Source: Ideonella livida
GTDB lineage: Bacteria; Pseudomonadota; Gammaproteobacteria; Burkholderiales; Burkholderiaceae_C
Assembly: GCF_010499455.1 (NCBI RefSeq)
Contig: NZ_JAAGOH010000019.1
Span: 1-64,000, forward strand
Length of the DNA: 64,000 nucleotides
Direction: 5' to 3'
Positions 34,136 through 42,403 of this stretch are shown piece after piece (within the stretch, counting starts at the first letter, position 1; every line of letters starts with the position of its first letter). The position numbers and the translations under genes were made by a program. Under the pieces are notes generated by a model that was not told the DNA's origin, searched no databases, and saw nothing but the letters and a program-made list of their open reading frames with translations.

Positions 34136-35035
34136 ATGGATTTCCCCGACGGCAGCGGGGTGGAAGGCAAAGGGCATGGCGTGGAGGGGCTGAACGGTGT
34201 CGGGGTGGCGGTGTTGCTGGGGCTGGCCGCGGCCTTGGCCATGGTGCTGCAGCCGCGGTGGCGCCGGGCGCGCCGCGAGCGGGTGGCCGCGCAGCCCCTG
34301 CCTGAGGCGTGGCGGCAGGCGCTGCGCGATCAGGTGCCGTTGCTGGCCCGCCTGCCGGCGCCGCGGCAGCGACAGCTGAGGCAGCGCCTGCAGGTGTTTC
34401 TGGCGGAGGTGCCCTTCATCGGCTGCGCCGGCCTGGAGGTGACCGAGGCCATGCGCCTGAGCATTGCCGCGCAGGCCTGCCTGCTGCTGCTGGGGCGGCC
34501 GGAGGCGAGCTATGAGTCGCTGCGCCAGGTGCTGGTCTACCCGGGGGGCTTTGTGGTGGACCGCCAGCGCCGCGACGAGGCCGGCGTGGTCCATGAGGAG
34601 CGGGTGGCCCATGCCGGCGAGAGCTGGGCCGAGGGCCAGGTGGTGCTGAGCTGGGACGACGTGGCCTATGGCGCGGAGGTGCCCGACGACGGGATGAACG
34701 TGGTGTTGCATGAATTCGCCCACCAGCTGGACCAGGCCGGGCTGCGTGTGCTCAGCGGCCCGCCGGGACCGCAGGACGCGCCGGCACCGCCGGCCACGGC
34801 GCGGGCCCATGCGGCCTGGCAGGCCCGCCTGGATGAAGCCTTCGAGGCGTTCTGTGCACGCTGCGCCGCCGGGCGGCCAGGCCTGCTCGACCCCTACGGG
34901 GCCACGGCGCCTGAGGAGTTCTTTGCCGTGGCCACCGAGGCCTTCTTTGAGCAGCCCCTGGCCATGCGCTACCAGCTGCCCGGCCTCTACGCCGACCTGC
35001 AGGCCTTCTACGGACAGGACCCCGCGGGCTGGTGA
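34136..35035 (+). CDS. mtfA: Zinc metallopeptidase MtfA (M90 family)
   Basis: A 299-residue MtfA homologue. The zinc site is LHEFAHQLD with His192, Glu193 and His196, and a further ligand Glu in ATEAFFEQP near the C-terminus. An N-terminal hydrophobic stretch (about residues 20-40) may anchor it to the membrane, unlike the soluble E. coli protein. In E. coli MtfA binds the repressor Mlc and modulates glucose PTS genes; whether that applies here is open. It is monocistronic and divergent from ligK. No clear ribosome binding site precedes the ATG. Confidence 0.88.
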   Translation: MDFPDGSGVEGKGHGVEGLNGVGVAVLLGLAAALAMVLQPRWRRARRERVAAQPLPEAWRQALRDQVPLLARLPAPRQRQLRQRLQVFLAEVPFIGCAGLEVTEAMRLSIAAQACLLLLGRPEASYESLRQVLVYPGGFVVDRQRRDEAGVVHEERVAHAGESWAEGQVVLSWDDVAYGAEVPDDGMNVVLHEFAHQLDQAGLRVLSGPPGPQDAPAPPATARAHAAWQARLDEAFEAFCARCAAGRPGLLDPYGATAPEEFFAVATEAFFEQPLAMRYQLPGLYADLQAFYGQDPAGW

Positions 35036-35066
35036 GTGGCGCTGGCGGGGCGCTCCCCGGCGCGGC

Positions 35067-35987
35067 TCAGCCCCGCAGACGCCGCCGCAGGCGGCGCAGT
35101 GCCGGGCGGACATGGAAGTCCACCACGTCCTTGCGGAACGAGGCCCACAGCCCGTCCACGGGCACGCCCGAAGCCCGGAACAGGCGCCAGAGTTCGCGGT
35201 GGTAGTGCCAGGGCGCCTCGTTGGCGGCAAAGTGCATCATCACCGGCTCATAGACTTGGCCGTCCAGCCGCTCGACCAGGCGGCAGTGGCCATGCCGCGC
35301 GTCCATCTCCAGTGTGCCGGGCTGGGCCGACAGGTAGCGGGCCAGCACGCCGGACTCCAGCATTGGCGGCAGACCCAGGCGGGTCAGGACGATGTTGAGG
35401 GCATCCTCATCGGCAAAACGGATGTCGCCGGCGATCTCGCGGTAGCGCGCTGCCACGTCCCGCGCCATGTCGAACACCTCGCGGCAGCCAGGTTTGACGA
35501 ACAGCGCATGGCCGGCTCCGTCGATGCAGGTGAAGCGGGCCGCGCCGATGTCGCGCAGCATGCGGGCACGGTCCAGGCCGAAGCTGCTGAAGCCCTCATT
35601 GCAGTAAATGCCCACCGCCGCGTAGGGCTGGTGGCACCAGCGGGCCACCAGGGGCGCGATGGGCTTGAACACCAGCATGTCCGAGTCCAGGAAGAAGGTG
35701 GTCTGGAACGGGCTGTAGTCGTCCAGGTGCACCTTGTGGATGAAGCCCCTGAGCCCGGGCTTCTCCAGGATGACCTGGTCAAAGTAGGGCCTCAGGCGTT
35801 CACCCACCGCCGCCGAACAGGCCACCGCGGTGGGCACGCCCGGGTTGCTGACGCGCAGCGACAGGGCCAGGCCGATGGCCTTGACGGCATCGGAAGGGGT
35901 GGCCAGCGTGAGGATGCCGAAGTCCGGCCGGCCCGCCGCGGCGGGGGGCGTTGCGGGGTGTTCGGTGGGAGGGTCCTGGGCGGCCAC
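35067..35987 (-). CDS. Glycosyltransferase-like protein (GT8-type fold)
   Basis: A protein of about 306 residues. After a Pro-rich leader it shows GILTLATPSDAVKAIGLALS, then FFLDSDMLVFKP. That DxD motif is placed as in nucleotide-sugar transferases of the GT8 kind. Later FADEDALNIVLTRLGLP and MHFAANEAPWHYHREL are reminiscent of the same fold. No signal peptide or membrane helix is seen. The start is uncertain: GTG 35987 has a plausible ribosome binding site (agaagag), while GTG 36092 would add residues without family character. It is downstream of comF and trmL. Donor and acceptor are unknown. Confidence 0.65.
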   Translation of the reverse strand: MAAQDPPTEHPATPPAAAGRPDFGILTLATPSDAVKAIGLALSLRVSNPGVPTAVACSAAVGERLRPYFDQVILEKPGLRGFIHKVHLDDYSPFQTTFFLDSDMLVFKPIAPLVARWCHQPYAAVGIYCNEGFSSFGLDRARMLRDIGAARFTCIDGAGHALFVKPGCREVFDMARDVAARYREIAGDIRFADEDALNIVLTRLGLPPMLESGVLARYLSAQPGTLEMDARHGHCRLVERLDGQVYEPVMMHFAANEAPWHYHRELWRLFRASGVPVDGLWASFRKDVVDFHVRPALRRLRRRLRG

Positions 35988-36095
35988 GTACTTCTCTTCT
36001 GGGATGGCGAGCGTTTCATTGTGCCCGGGCCGCCCGCGCTGGCCTGTCGCCCAAACCCGGTCTGGCGGGCAGACCCGGGCAGGGTGATGCACCCC

Positions 36096-36557
36096 TCAAC
36101 TGAATCCGTTCTGCCGCCAGGCCTCAAACACGGCCACCGCCACCGCATTGCTCAGGTTGAGGCTGCGCTGGCCGGCCCGCATGGGCAGCCGCAGCCACTG
36201 CGCCTGTGGATAAGTCTCGCGCAGTGCCGGTGGCAGGCCGGCGCTCTCGGCGCCGAACACCAGGGTGTCTCCCGGTTGCCAGGCGATGTCCACATGGCGG
36301 GCCGTGCCCCGGGTGGTGAACAGGAAGCAGCGTGCCGGATCGGGCTGCTCGGCCTGCAGGAAGGCGGCCCAGTCCGCATGGCGGCGCACGGGGGCGTACT
36401 CGTGGTAGTCCAGGCCGGCGCGGCGCAACAGCTTGTCGTCCATGGAAAAGCCCAGCGGCTCCACCAGATGCAGGCTGCAGCCGGTGTTGGCGGCCAGGCG
36501 GATGACGTTGCCCGTGTTGGGGGGGATCTCGGGATGGACCAGGACAATGCGGAACAT
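36096..36557 (-). CDS. trmL: tRNA (cytidine(34)-2'-O)-methyltransferase
   Basis: A 153-residue SPOUT methyltransferase (TrmL, formerly YibK). It methylates the ribose of nucleotide 34 in leucine tRNAs. The family pattern is complete: VHPEIPPNTGNVIRLAANTG at the start, VEPLGF, LVFGAESAGLP (AdoMet loop) and MRAGQRSLNLSNAVAVAVFEA (knot). No Shine-Dalgarno is visible; the ATG is preceded by cacaat and six bases, a -10-like box in leaderless position. It lies 38 bases after the comF stop. Confidence 0.93.
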   Translation of the reverse strand: MFRIVLVHPEIPPNTGNVIRLAANTGCSLHLVEPLGFSMDDKLLRRAGLDYHEYAPVRRHADWAAFLQAEQPDPARCFLFTTRGTARHVDIAWQPGDTLVFGAESAGLPPALRETYPQAQWLRLPMRAGQRSLNLSNAVAVAVFEAWRQNGFS

Positions 36558-36595
36558 GCCGGCATTGTGGGCGCAAGCCGCGCCACCGCCGCGGC

Positions 36596-37369
36596 TCAGG
36601 GTGTGCGGGTCACCACCCACCAGCAGACGCCGGCCACACCGGCCTCGCGCAGCGCCTGGCTGGCCGCGCGCAGCGTGGCACCGGTGGTCAGCACGTCGTC
36701 CACCAGGGCGACCTGCCGGCCGGCCAGCAGGTCGCGGCAGCCCGGGGCGGGCATGAAGGCACCCTGCAGGTTGGCCAGCCGCGCCTGGCGTCCGTCCTGT
36801 CCGGTCTGGGCGTCGGTGTCGCGCCATCGCAGCAACAGGTCGGGCCTGGCGGTCAGCCCCAGGGGGCCCGCCAGCCGCCGGGCCACCTCCCAGGCCTGGT
36901 TGTAGCCGCGGACCTGCAGCCGCCGCGGCGCCAGCGGCACCGGCACCACCCAGTCCACGGGCGCCCGGGCCACCGGCAGTCGGTCCAGGGCCTGGGCCAG
37001 CAGCGGTGCCAGCCACGCCGCCAGTTCGGGCTGTTGCTGAAACTTCAGGCGGCTGACCAGACCGTCCCAGGGCAGGCCGTAGTCCGCCCCCACCACCACC
37101 TGGGTGGCGCGCGCCGAGGCGGGCGGACAGTCGTGGCAGGCATTGCACCAGACGTGGCGGGGCATGCCGCAGCCCAGGCAACGCGGCTGCGGCGCGGCAA
37201 AGCGCGCCAGGCACAAGGTGCAGCGGTGGCCCCGGGTCCACAGCCCGCAGGCCGGACAGCGGGCGGGCAGGGCCTGCCAAGCGCGGTGCACCGCCGGCAG
37301 CAAGGCCTGTCTCAGGCCCCGGCCCGGGCTGGGGGAGGACATGGGCGGGGCCGGGCAAGGCTCAGGCAT
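36596..37369 (-). CDS. comF: ComF-family phosphoribosyltransferase-like protein
   Basis: A 257-residue ComF protein. Cysteine pairs CPACG, CTLC, CLGCG and CNAC in the first 80 residues make a double zinc-finger region. The C-terminal half is a PRTase fold with VALVDDVLTTGAT, the PRPP loop, and PVPLAPRRLQVRGYNQA before it. ComF proteins are needed for DNA uptake in naturally competent bacteria and occur widely elsewhere. Translation may start at Met10 (37342). It is divergent from the methyltransferase-like gene, only 20 bases away. Confidence 0.9.
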   Translation of the reverse strand: MPEPCPAPPMSSPSPGRGLRQALLPAVHRAWQALPARCPACGLWTRGHRCTLCLARFAAPQPRCLGCGMPRHVWCNACHDCPPASARATQVVVGADYGLPWDGLVSRLKFQQQPELAAWLAPLLAQALDRLPVARAPVDWVVPVPLAPRRLQVRGYNQAWEVARRLAGPLGLTARPDLLLRWRDTDAQTGQDGRQARLANLQGAFMPAPGCRDLLAGRQVALVDDVLTTGATLRAASQALREAGVAGVCWWVVTRTP

Positions 37370-37376
37370 GGCTCAA

Positions 37377-37382
37377 TATACT
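37377..37382 (+). promoter_or_regulatory. -10 box (tatact) seven bases before an ATG
   Basis: TATACT stands at 37377-37382, followed by exactly seven bases and then the ATG at 37390. Initiation at normal distance would place the first transcribed base on or next to the A of the start codon. No Shine-Dalgarno is present, so a leaderless mRNA is likely. No good -35 box is seen. Confidence 0.5.
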
Positions 37383-37389
37383 GCCCGAC

Positions 37390-38358
37390 ATGTCTGTGCT
37401 GCCGCCGTCCACCGCCGTCTACCTGCCGTCTGCCGAGGGGGGGGAGGCCGCGTCCGGCCGCTCGCGTGGGCTGGATTTGCGGGCCAGCCGGCGGGCTTTG
37501 CGTCGTCGGCTGCAGGCCCCCCAGTCGCCCTGGCTGGACCAGGAGGTCTCGCGTCGCATGGCCGAGCGACTGGGGGTCATCCGCCAGCCGCCGGCCCGGG
37601 TGCTGGACTGGTCCTGTGCACCCGCCTCGCCCGATCCCGCCCTGCGCGCAGCCCTTCAGCCGGTGCAATGGGGCCAGGTGTGGCCCGCCGGTGGCGACTT
37701 GCCGGCGCCGCTGGCCGCGCCGTGGTGGCGCCAGGCCTGGCGCCAGGTCCGTGGTGCGGGTCAGGCGGCGGTGCCGGTGCCGCAGGACGAGGTGGCCCGG
37801 GGGGGCTGGGATCTGGTCTGGTCGGTCATGGCGCTGCCACTGGTCGATGACCCGGTGGCCCTGCTGCGCCAGTGGCACCGTGCATTGGTGCCGGGGGGCT
37901 TCCTGATGTTCGCCACCCTGGGGCCGGGCAGTCTGGCCAGCCTCCGGGGGCTCTACCAGCGCCTGGGTTGGGGCCCGGCCATGGCGCCGTTGGTGGACAT
38001 GCACGACCTGGGGGACATGCTGGTGGAGGCGGGTTTTGCCGACCCGGTGATGGACCAGGAGACGCTCACCCTGACCTTCTCCCGTCCCCAGGACCTGATG
38101 GCCGAGCTGCGTGGCCTGGGGGCCAACCTCGACCCGGGCCGCCATGCCGGCCTGCGCACGCCCCGCTGGCTGGACCGTTGGCAGCAGGCCCTGCTGGCCT
38201 TGGGGTCGGTGGCGCCGCAGGGGCGGATTCCGCTGGAGCTGGAGCTGGTTTACGGTCATGCCTTCCGTGGGCCGGACCGCGGACCGGCGGTGAGCGCCGA
38301 AGCCCGCATCGGGCTGGAGGACATGACCGCCATGCTGCGCCGACGGCCCCCGGGCTGA
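37390..38358 (+). CDS. Degenerate BioC-like SAM methyltransferase homologue
   Basis: A 322-residue protein resembling malonyl-ACP O-methyltransferase BioC, especially WDLVWSVMALPLVDDPVALL and RALVPGGFLMFATLGPGSL. DMHDLGDMLVEAGFADPVMD and LMAELRGLGAN follow, as in BioC. The glycine-rich SAM loop expected as VLDLGCGTG reads VLDWSCAPASPD, so the cofactor site looks altered. The N-terminal extension is basic and longer than usual. The true BioC may be elsewhere and this copy a relative with another role. No biotin genes flank it. Its 3' end overlaps the convergent ctaA gene by 103 bases. Confidence 0.65.
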   Translation: MSVLPPSTAVYLPSAEGGEAASGRSRGLDLRASRRALRRRLQAPQSPWLDQEVSRRMAERLGVIRQPPARVLDWSCAPASPDPALRAALQPVQWGQVWPAGGDLPAPLAAPWWRQAWRQVRGAGQAAVPVPQDEVARGGWDLVWSVMALPLVDDPVALLRQWHRALVPGGFLMFATLGPGSLASLRGLYQRLGWGPAMAPLVDMHDLGDMLVEAGFADPVMDQETLTLTFSRPQDLMAELRGLGANLDPGRHAGLRTPRWLDRWQQALLALGSVAPQGRIPLELELVYGHAFRGPDRGPAVSAEARIGLEDMTAMLRRRPPG

Positions 38359-39464
38359 GGTGCGCCCGGCGCTGGCGCATGCCGCGCCCAGGCTTCGCCT
38401 GCCAGCAGCGCCACCAGCAGGGTGAAAAGCAGGGCTGCGCCCACGGAGTGCACCAGCGCCGCGGCCAGCGGCCAGCTCAGCACCACGTTGGACACTCCCG
38501 TGACCAGTTGCAACGCCAGCAGCCCGGCCAGTGCCTGGCCCCAACGCCGCTCCACCGGCTGGCGCCACAGCCGCCACGCCAGCACACCCAGGCAGCCCAG
38601 CACCAGCATCGCAAACAGCCGGTGGGTCCAGTGGATGGCCACCAGTGCCTCAAAGGCCAGCAGCCCGCCGTCCTGGGCATGGCCCAGCGGGCGCAGCGGC
38701 GAGAAGCCTTGTGACCACGCCATCGACGGCCAGAAACTGCCGTTGCAGGCCGGAAATCCCTGGCAGGCCAGCACAGCATAGTTGGTGCTGACCCAGCCAC
38801 CCAGCGCCACCTGCACCGTCAGCAGGCCCAGGCCTACCCCGGCCAGGCGGCGCCAGGTCTGGGGGTGCATCGCCGGTGGGGGGGCCAGCGCCTGACGGTA
38901 GGACATGTGCTGCAGCGCCAGCAGGCCCAGCAGCACCAGGGCGCCCAGCAGGTGCAAGGTGACGATGGCGGGGTAGAGCTTGAGGGTCACCGTGTACTTG
39001 CCGAACAGGCCCTGCACAACCACCCAGACCAGCGTGAGCGCGGCCCAGCCGGGGGAATGGGGCAGGGCGCGGCGGTGCCGCCAGGCCGCCACCGCCCCGA
39101 TGAGGATCAGCAGCCCCACGGCCATGGCCAGGTAGCGGTGAACCATCTCGATCCAGGCCTTGGCCCAGGTCACCGGTCCGTCGGGCTGCGCAGCCTCGGC
39201 CTGCGCAATATGGGCCTGGGCCCCCACCGGGCTGGCCAGACCGTAGCAGCCTGGCCAGTCCGGGCAGCCCAAGCCGGAATCGCTCAGCCGGGTGAAGACG
39301 CCGAAGGCGAGCAGGTCCAGGGTCAGGAACAGGGTCAGGGCGGTCAGGGCCGCCAGCCGGCGTGCCGGCGGCTGGCCCCGCTGGCTCAACAGCCACCAGG
39401 TCAGCGGCACGGCGGCCAGCAGGCCGCCGACCAGGGCCAGTCGGATCAAGGCATCCACGTTCAC
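38256..39464 (-). CDS. ctaA: Heme A synthase (COX15/CtaA)
   Basis: A 402-residue membrane enzyme with about eight transmembrane helices. It oxidises the C8 methyl of heme O to a formyl group to make heme A for the cytochrome oxidase encoded next door. Start is GTG 39464. Heme-ligand histidines appear in EMVHRYLAM, VTLHLLGALV, IHWTHRLFAM and LVHSVGAALL. LGCPDWPGCYG and LACQGFPACNG are the paired extracellular Cys motifs of the two halves. The last 35 or so residues run beyond the family end and lie antisense to the BioC-like gene. It is divergent from the oxidase operon. Confidence 0.92.
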   Translation of the reverse strand: MNVDALIRLALVGGLLAAVPLTWWLLSQRGQPPARRLAALTALTLFLTLDLLAFGVFTRLSDSGLGCPDWPGCYGLASPVGAQAHIAQAEAAQPDGPVTWAKAWIEMVHRYLAMAVGLLILIGAVAAWRHRRALPHSPGWAALTLVWVVVQGLFGKYTVTLKLYPAIVTLHLLGALVLLGLLALQHMSYRQALAPPPAMHPQTWRRLAGVGLGLLTVQVALGGWVSTNYAVLACQGFPACNGSFWPSMAWSQGFSPLRPLGHAQDGGLLAFEALVAIHWTHRLFAMLVLGCLGVLAWRLWRQPVERRWGQALAGLLALQLVTGVSNVVLSWPLAAALVHSVGAALLFTLLVALLAGEAWARHAPAPGAPQPGGRRRSMAVMSSSPMRASALTAGPRSGPRKA

Positions 39465-39808
39465 GGGCGGCGGGCTCCGGGGTAGGGGCAGGACAGGGCG
39501 CAGGCTCTCAGGCTCATCCTCTGGGCCGCGTCCTGCGGGGCTGACCCGGGGGCAGGGCGCACCTGCGTGATCCGATTGTGCGGCCGCGCAGACGTGCATT
39601 CCTGCACGGCGCCATCAGGGCAAATGCTGACGGCGTGCGTTTGTCATCTGTCAAGCCAGCGGCTAGCATGATCCAAACAAAGGGGCGGCCTCGCTTGACA
39701 CTTCGCATGCTTGTCAGGGGCGAGCCAGAACCCCCATCCACCCACCCAGCCGCCCATGGCGCCGCACACAGCCGGCGACGCGGCGTGGCCTGAGCCACAG
39801 GAGACAGC
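39465..39808. other. Intergenic region between ctaA and the oxidase operon
   Basis: No gene is seen in this 344-base gap. It should hold both divergent promoters. The best plus-strand candidate is annotated separately. A good ribosome binding site (aggagacagc) stands just before the subunit III start. Confidence 0.5.
39641..39669 (+). promoter_or_regulatory. Candidate sigma70 promoter of the oxidase operon
   Basis: TTGTCA (39641-39646) and TAGCAT (39664-39669) are 17 bases apart in an AT-richer patch, about 140 bases before the subunit III start. Direction and position fit the oxidase operon. The long 5' untranslated region leaves room for additional control. Confidence 0.45.
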
Positions 39809-40609
39809 ATGTCGCATGACGCCAGCGCGGCCCACGGCCACCCTCACGGCCATTCCCATGGTCATGAGCACGACCCTGGCCACCACGGCGGGCACTGGGA
39901 ATGGAGCGCGTATCCCTTCCTGGCCAGCATGGGCATCCTGGCCTTGGCCCTGGCCTTCAGCTTCCAGTTCGTGTACCACAGCGGTCTGTGGGCGGCCGTC
40001 ACCCTGGGGGTGGGCGTGGTGCTGGTGCTGGCCGGGGTGGTGGGCTGGACGTCCGAGGCCATGGGTGCCGGCGAAGGCCTGTCCTACGGCGCCATGGGCT
40101 GGTTCATCCTGGCCGAGGCGATGATCTTCGTCTCCTTCTTCGCCAACTACTGGTTCAACCGCCTCAATGCGCCCTTTTGGCCCCCCGAGGGCACGCCCCA
40201 CATCGACACGATGCTCCCGCTGGTCATGACCGCGGTGCTCGTGGCGTCCTCCTTCACCATCCACCACGCTGAGTCGCAGATGCACCATGGCCGCCTGGCC
40301 AGCGCGCGCACCTGGATCCTGCTGACCGTGGTGCTGGGGGCGATCTTCCTGGGCATGTCCATGTGGGAGTGGAGCCACCTGATGCACGGGGGCTTCAAGC
40401 CTGGCACCAACCTGTTCAGCACCAGCTTCTTTGCGATCACCGGTTTCCACGGTGGTCACGTGATCGTGGGCCTGTCCATCTTCTTGGCCGGGGTGCCCAG
40501 CCTGATGCGCGGCCAGCCCAACCTGGGCTTCTGGCGGTCGGCGGGGCTGTACTGGCACTTCGTGGACATCATCTGGTTCTTCGTGGTCTCCCAGATCTAT
40601 TTCTGGTGA
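39809..40609 (+). CDS. coxC: Cytochrome c oxidase subunit III
   Basis: A 266-residue membrane protein with seven hydrophobic segments. The N-terminus is strikingly His-rich (HGHPHGHSHGHEHDPGHHGGH), which could bind metal. The conserved core is present: EAMIFVSFFANYWFNR, FTIHHAESQMHHG, GFHGGHVIVGLSIFL and the C-terminal YWHFVDIIWFFVVSQIYFW. It supports subunit I in an aa3/caa3-type terminal oxidase. It heads the operon, ahead of Sco, subunit II and subunit I, an order different from the common II-I-CtaG-III cluster. Confidence 0.92.
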   Translation: MSHDASAAHGHPHGHSHGHEHDPGHHGGHWEWSAYPFLASMGILALALAFSFQFVYHSGLWAAVTLGVGVVLVLAGVVGWTSEAMGAGEGLSYGAMGWFILAEAMIFVSFFANYWFNRLNAPFWPPEGTPHIDTMLPLVMTAVLVASSFTIHHAESQMHHGRLASARTWILLTVVLGAIFLGMSMWEWSHLMHGGFKPGTNLFSTSFFAITGFHGGHVIVGLSIFLAGVPSLMRGQPNLGFWRSAGLYWHFVDIIWFFVVSQIYFW

Positions 40610-40649
40610 TCTGACGCCGGCCGGCCGTCTTCGGACTGGGTGCAGGACC

Positions 40650-41564
40650 ATGAACGCTTCCCGGCATGCCCGTGCTCGGTGCGAACGCCGCAGGGCCGCC
40701 ACGCCGTCGGTGGGGTGGCGCGCGCACGCGTGGTGGCTGGCCGGTCTGCTGGCCCTGGTGTTGGGCGGGGCCCGGGCGGGGGCCTTGCCGCCTGGTGAGG
40801 GGCACACCCAGTTCGACCCGGCGATCATGAAGATCGATGAGGCCCGCCACCTGGGGCAGGCCCTGCAGCGCGACACCGTGCTGCTGGACGAGGCGGGCAG
40901 GCCGTTCACCCCGGGGCAGCTGTTGGGCCAGCCGGTGGTGCTGGTGCTGTCCTACTACGGCTGCGACGGCACCTGTCCGGTGGTCAACCGCAACCTGGCC
41001 CAGGTGCTGGCGGGGGTGGACCGCTTCCGCGCGGGGCGCGACTTCCAGGTGCTCACCGTGTCCTTTGACGATCGGGACGACCCCGCGTTGGCCGGCCGCT
41101 TCCGCCAGGCCCTGACGGCCGAGGTGCCGGGGGCCGGGGCCGGCTGGCGCTTTGCCGTGCTGGGCGACCGCTCGCCCGAGGCGGTGCGCGCCTTCGCCGC
41201 CCAGGTCGGTTTCAACTTCTTCTGGTCGCGTACCGACCGCATGTTCGTCCACCCCAACGTGCTGGTCTTCCTCACGCCCGAGGGGCGTGTGGCCCGCTAC
41301 CTCTACGGCACCCGCCTGGAGGCCCGCACCGTGGAGCTGGCGCTCATCGATGCCGACTGGGGGCGCATCAGCAACAGCGCTGACGCCTTCTTTGACATGG
41401 TCACCGGCGCCTGCTTCAGCTACAGCTACGCCGACGGCCGCTACCAGCCCAACTACGCGCTGCTGGCCGGCGTGGGCTCCCTTCTCCTCGGCCTGGGCCT
41501 GATGGCCACAGGCGCGATCGTCTACCGCAGAAAACTAGCCCGGAGAACCGTGCATGCCCACTGA
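40650..41564 (+). CDS. SCO1/SenC-family copper chaperone, membrane anchored
   Basis: A 304-residue protein. An N-terminal hydrophobic segment (signal or anchor) ends near RAGALPPG. The thioredoxin-like Sco domain holds the copper ligands in YYGCDGTCPVVN (C-x3-C) and a His in FVHPNVLVF. A second membrane helix close to the C-terminus (LLAGVGSLLLGLGLMATGAI) makes it longer than typical Sco proteins. It sits between subunits III and II and probably delivers copper to the CuA centre. The last codons overlap subunit II by 11 bases. Confidence 0.87.
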   Translation: MNASRHARARCERRRAATPSVGWRAHAWWLAGLLALVLGGARAGALPPGEGHTQFDPAIMKIDEARHLGQALQRDTVLLDEAGRPFTPGQLLGQPVVLVLSYYGCDGTCPVVNRNLAQVLAGVDRFRAGRDFQVLTVSFDDRDDPALAGRFRQALTAEVPGAGAGWRFAVLGDRSPEAVRAFAAQVGFNFFWSRTDRMFVHPNVLVFLTPEGRVARYLYGTRLEARTVELALIDADWGRISNSADAFFDMVTGACFSYSYADGRYQPNYALLAGVGSLLLGLGLMATGAIVYRRKLARRTVHAH

Positions 41565-42387
41565 CACCTTGGACCCCCACAACCGGCCTCGCCGCGGGCC
41601 GCAGGCCGCCGGGAGGATCCTGCGCGGGATCGGACTGGCCTTGGGCACTGCATGCCTGAGCGGTATGGCGATGGCCTATGAGGCGGCCACCGCCCCTGCG
41701 GGCCGCATCAACGACCCGGCTGCCGGCTACGACCGGCTCTGGCACGAGGTGCTGGTGGACATCACCATCATTGGTGTGCTGTTCGCCGTGGTCATGGCCT
41801 GGTTCCTGTTCCGCTACCGCCAGAAAAAGCCTGGCGAGGTGGGCACCGCCCCGCCCCTGTCGGTGGCCTCCGCCGTGGGCTGGGCGGTGATTCCCATCTT
41901 CCTGTTCCTGGCCGACGACCTGTACCTGGCCGCCAACGGCTGGAAGCTCTGGAACGACTACCGCGAGGTCCCGGCCGACCGGCTGGAGGTCAAGCTGGAG
42001 TCGGGCATGTACAGCTGGGACTACACCTATCCCAACGGGGTCCAGGCGCAGAACGTGCTGCGGGTGCCGGCGGGCAAGCCGGTGATGCTGCGCATGACCA
42101 GCCGCGACACCCTGCACAGCCACTACATCCCCGACTTCCGGGTCAAGGAGGACTCGATGCCGGGGCGGGTGACCTACCTCTGGTTCTACCCCCAAAAGCC
42201 CGGCGAGCACATCGTCACCTGCGCCGAGTACTGCGGCGTGATGCACGGCTACATGGCCGGCAAGGTGGTGGTGCTGCCTGAAGCCGAATTCAAGGCCTGG
42301 CTGGAGGCCGAGGCCGCCCAGCAGGGCGCCAAGGCCGCCGCTGCCGGCACCGCGACCCCCGCGGCCACGGCCGCCAAGCCGGCCTGA
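41554..42387 (+). CDS. coxB: Cytochrome c oxidase subunit II (CuA)
   Basis: A 277-residue subunit with two N-terminal membrane helices (near 55-80 and 105-125) and a periplasmic cupredoxin domain. CuA ligands can be read from HSHYIPDFRVKEDSMPG (first His) and VTCAEYCGVMHGYM (two Cys, Glu carbonyl, His, Met). No cytochrome c domain is fused at the C-terminus, which is an Ala-rich tail instead. It receives electrons from cytochrome c, possibly the diheme protein encoded at 46397. Confidence 0.94.
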   Translation: MPTDTLDPHNRPRRGPQAAGRILRGIGLALGTACLSGMAMAYEAATAPAGRINDPAAGYDRLWHEVLVDITIIGVLFAVVMAWFLFRYRQKKPGEVGTAPPLSVASAVGWAVIPIFLFLADDLYLAANGWKLWNDYREVPADRLEVKLESGMYSWDYTYPNGVQAQNVLRVPAGKPVMLRMTSRDTLHSHYIPDFRVKEDSMPGRVTYLWFYPQKPGEHIVTCAEYCGVMHGYMAGKVVVLPEAEFKAWLEAEAAQQGAKAAAAGTATPAATAAKPA

Positions 42388-42403
42388 AGAGGAGACCAAG
42401 ACC

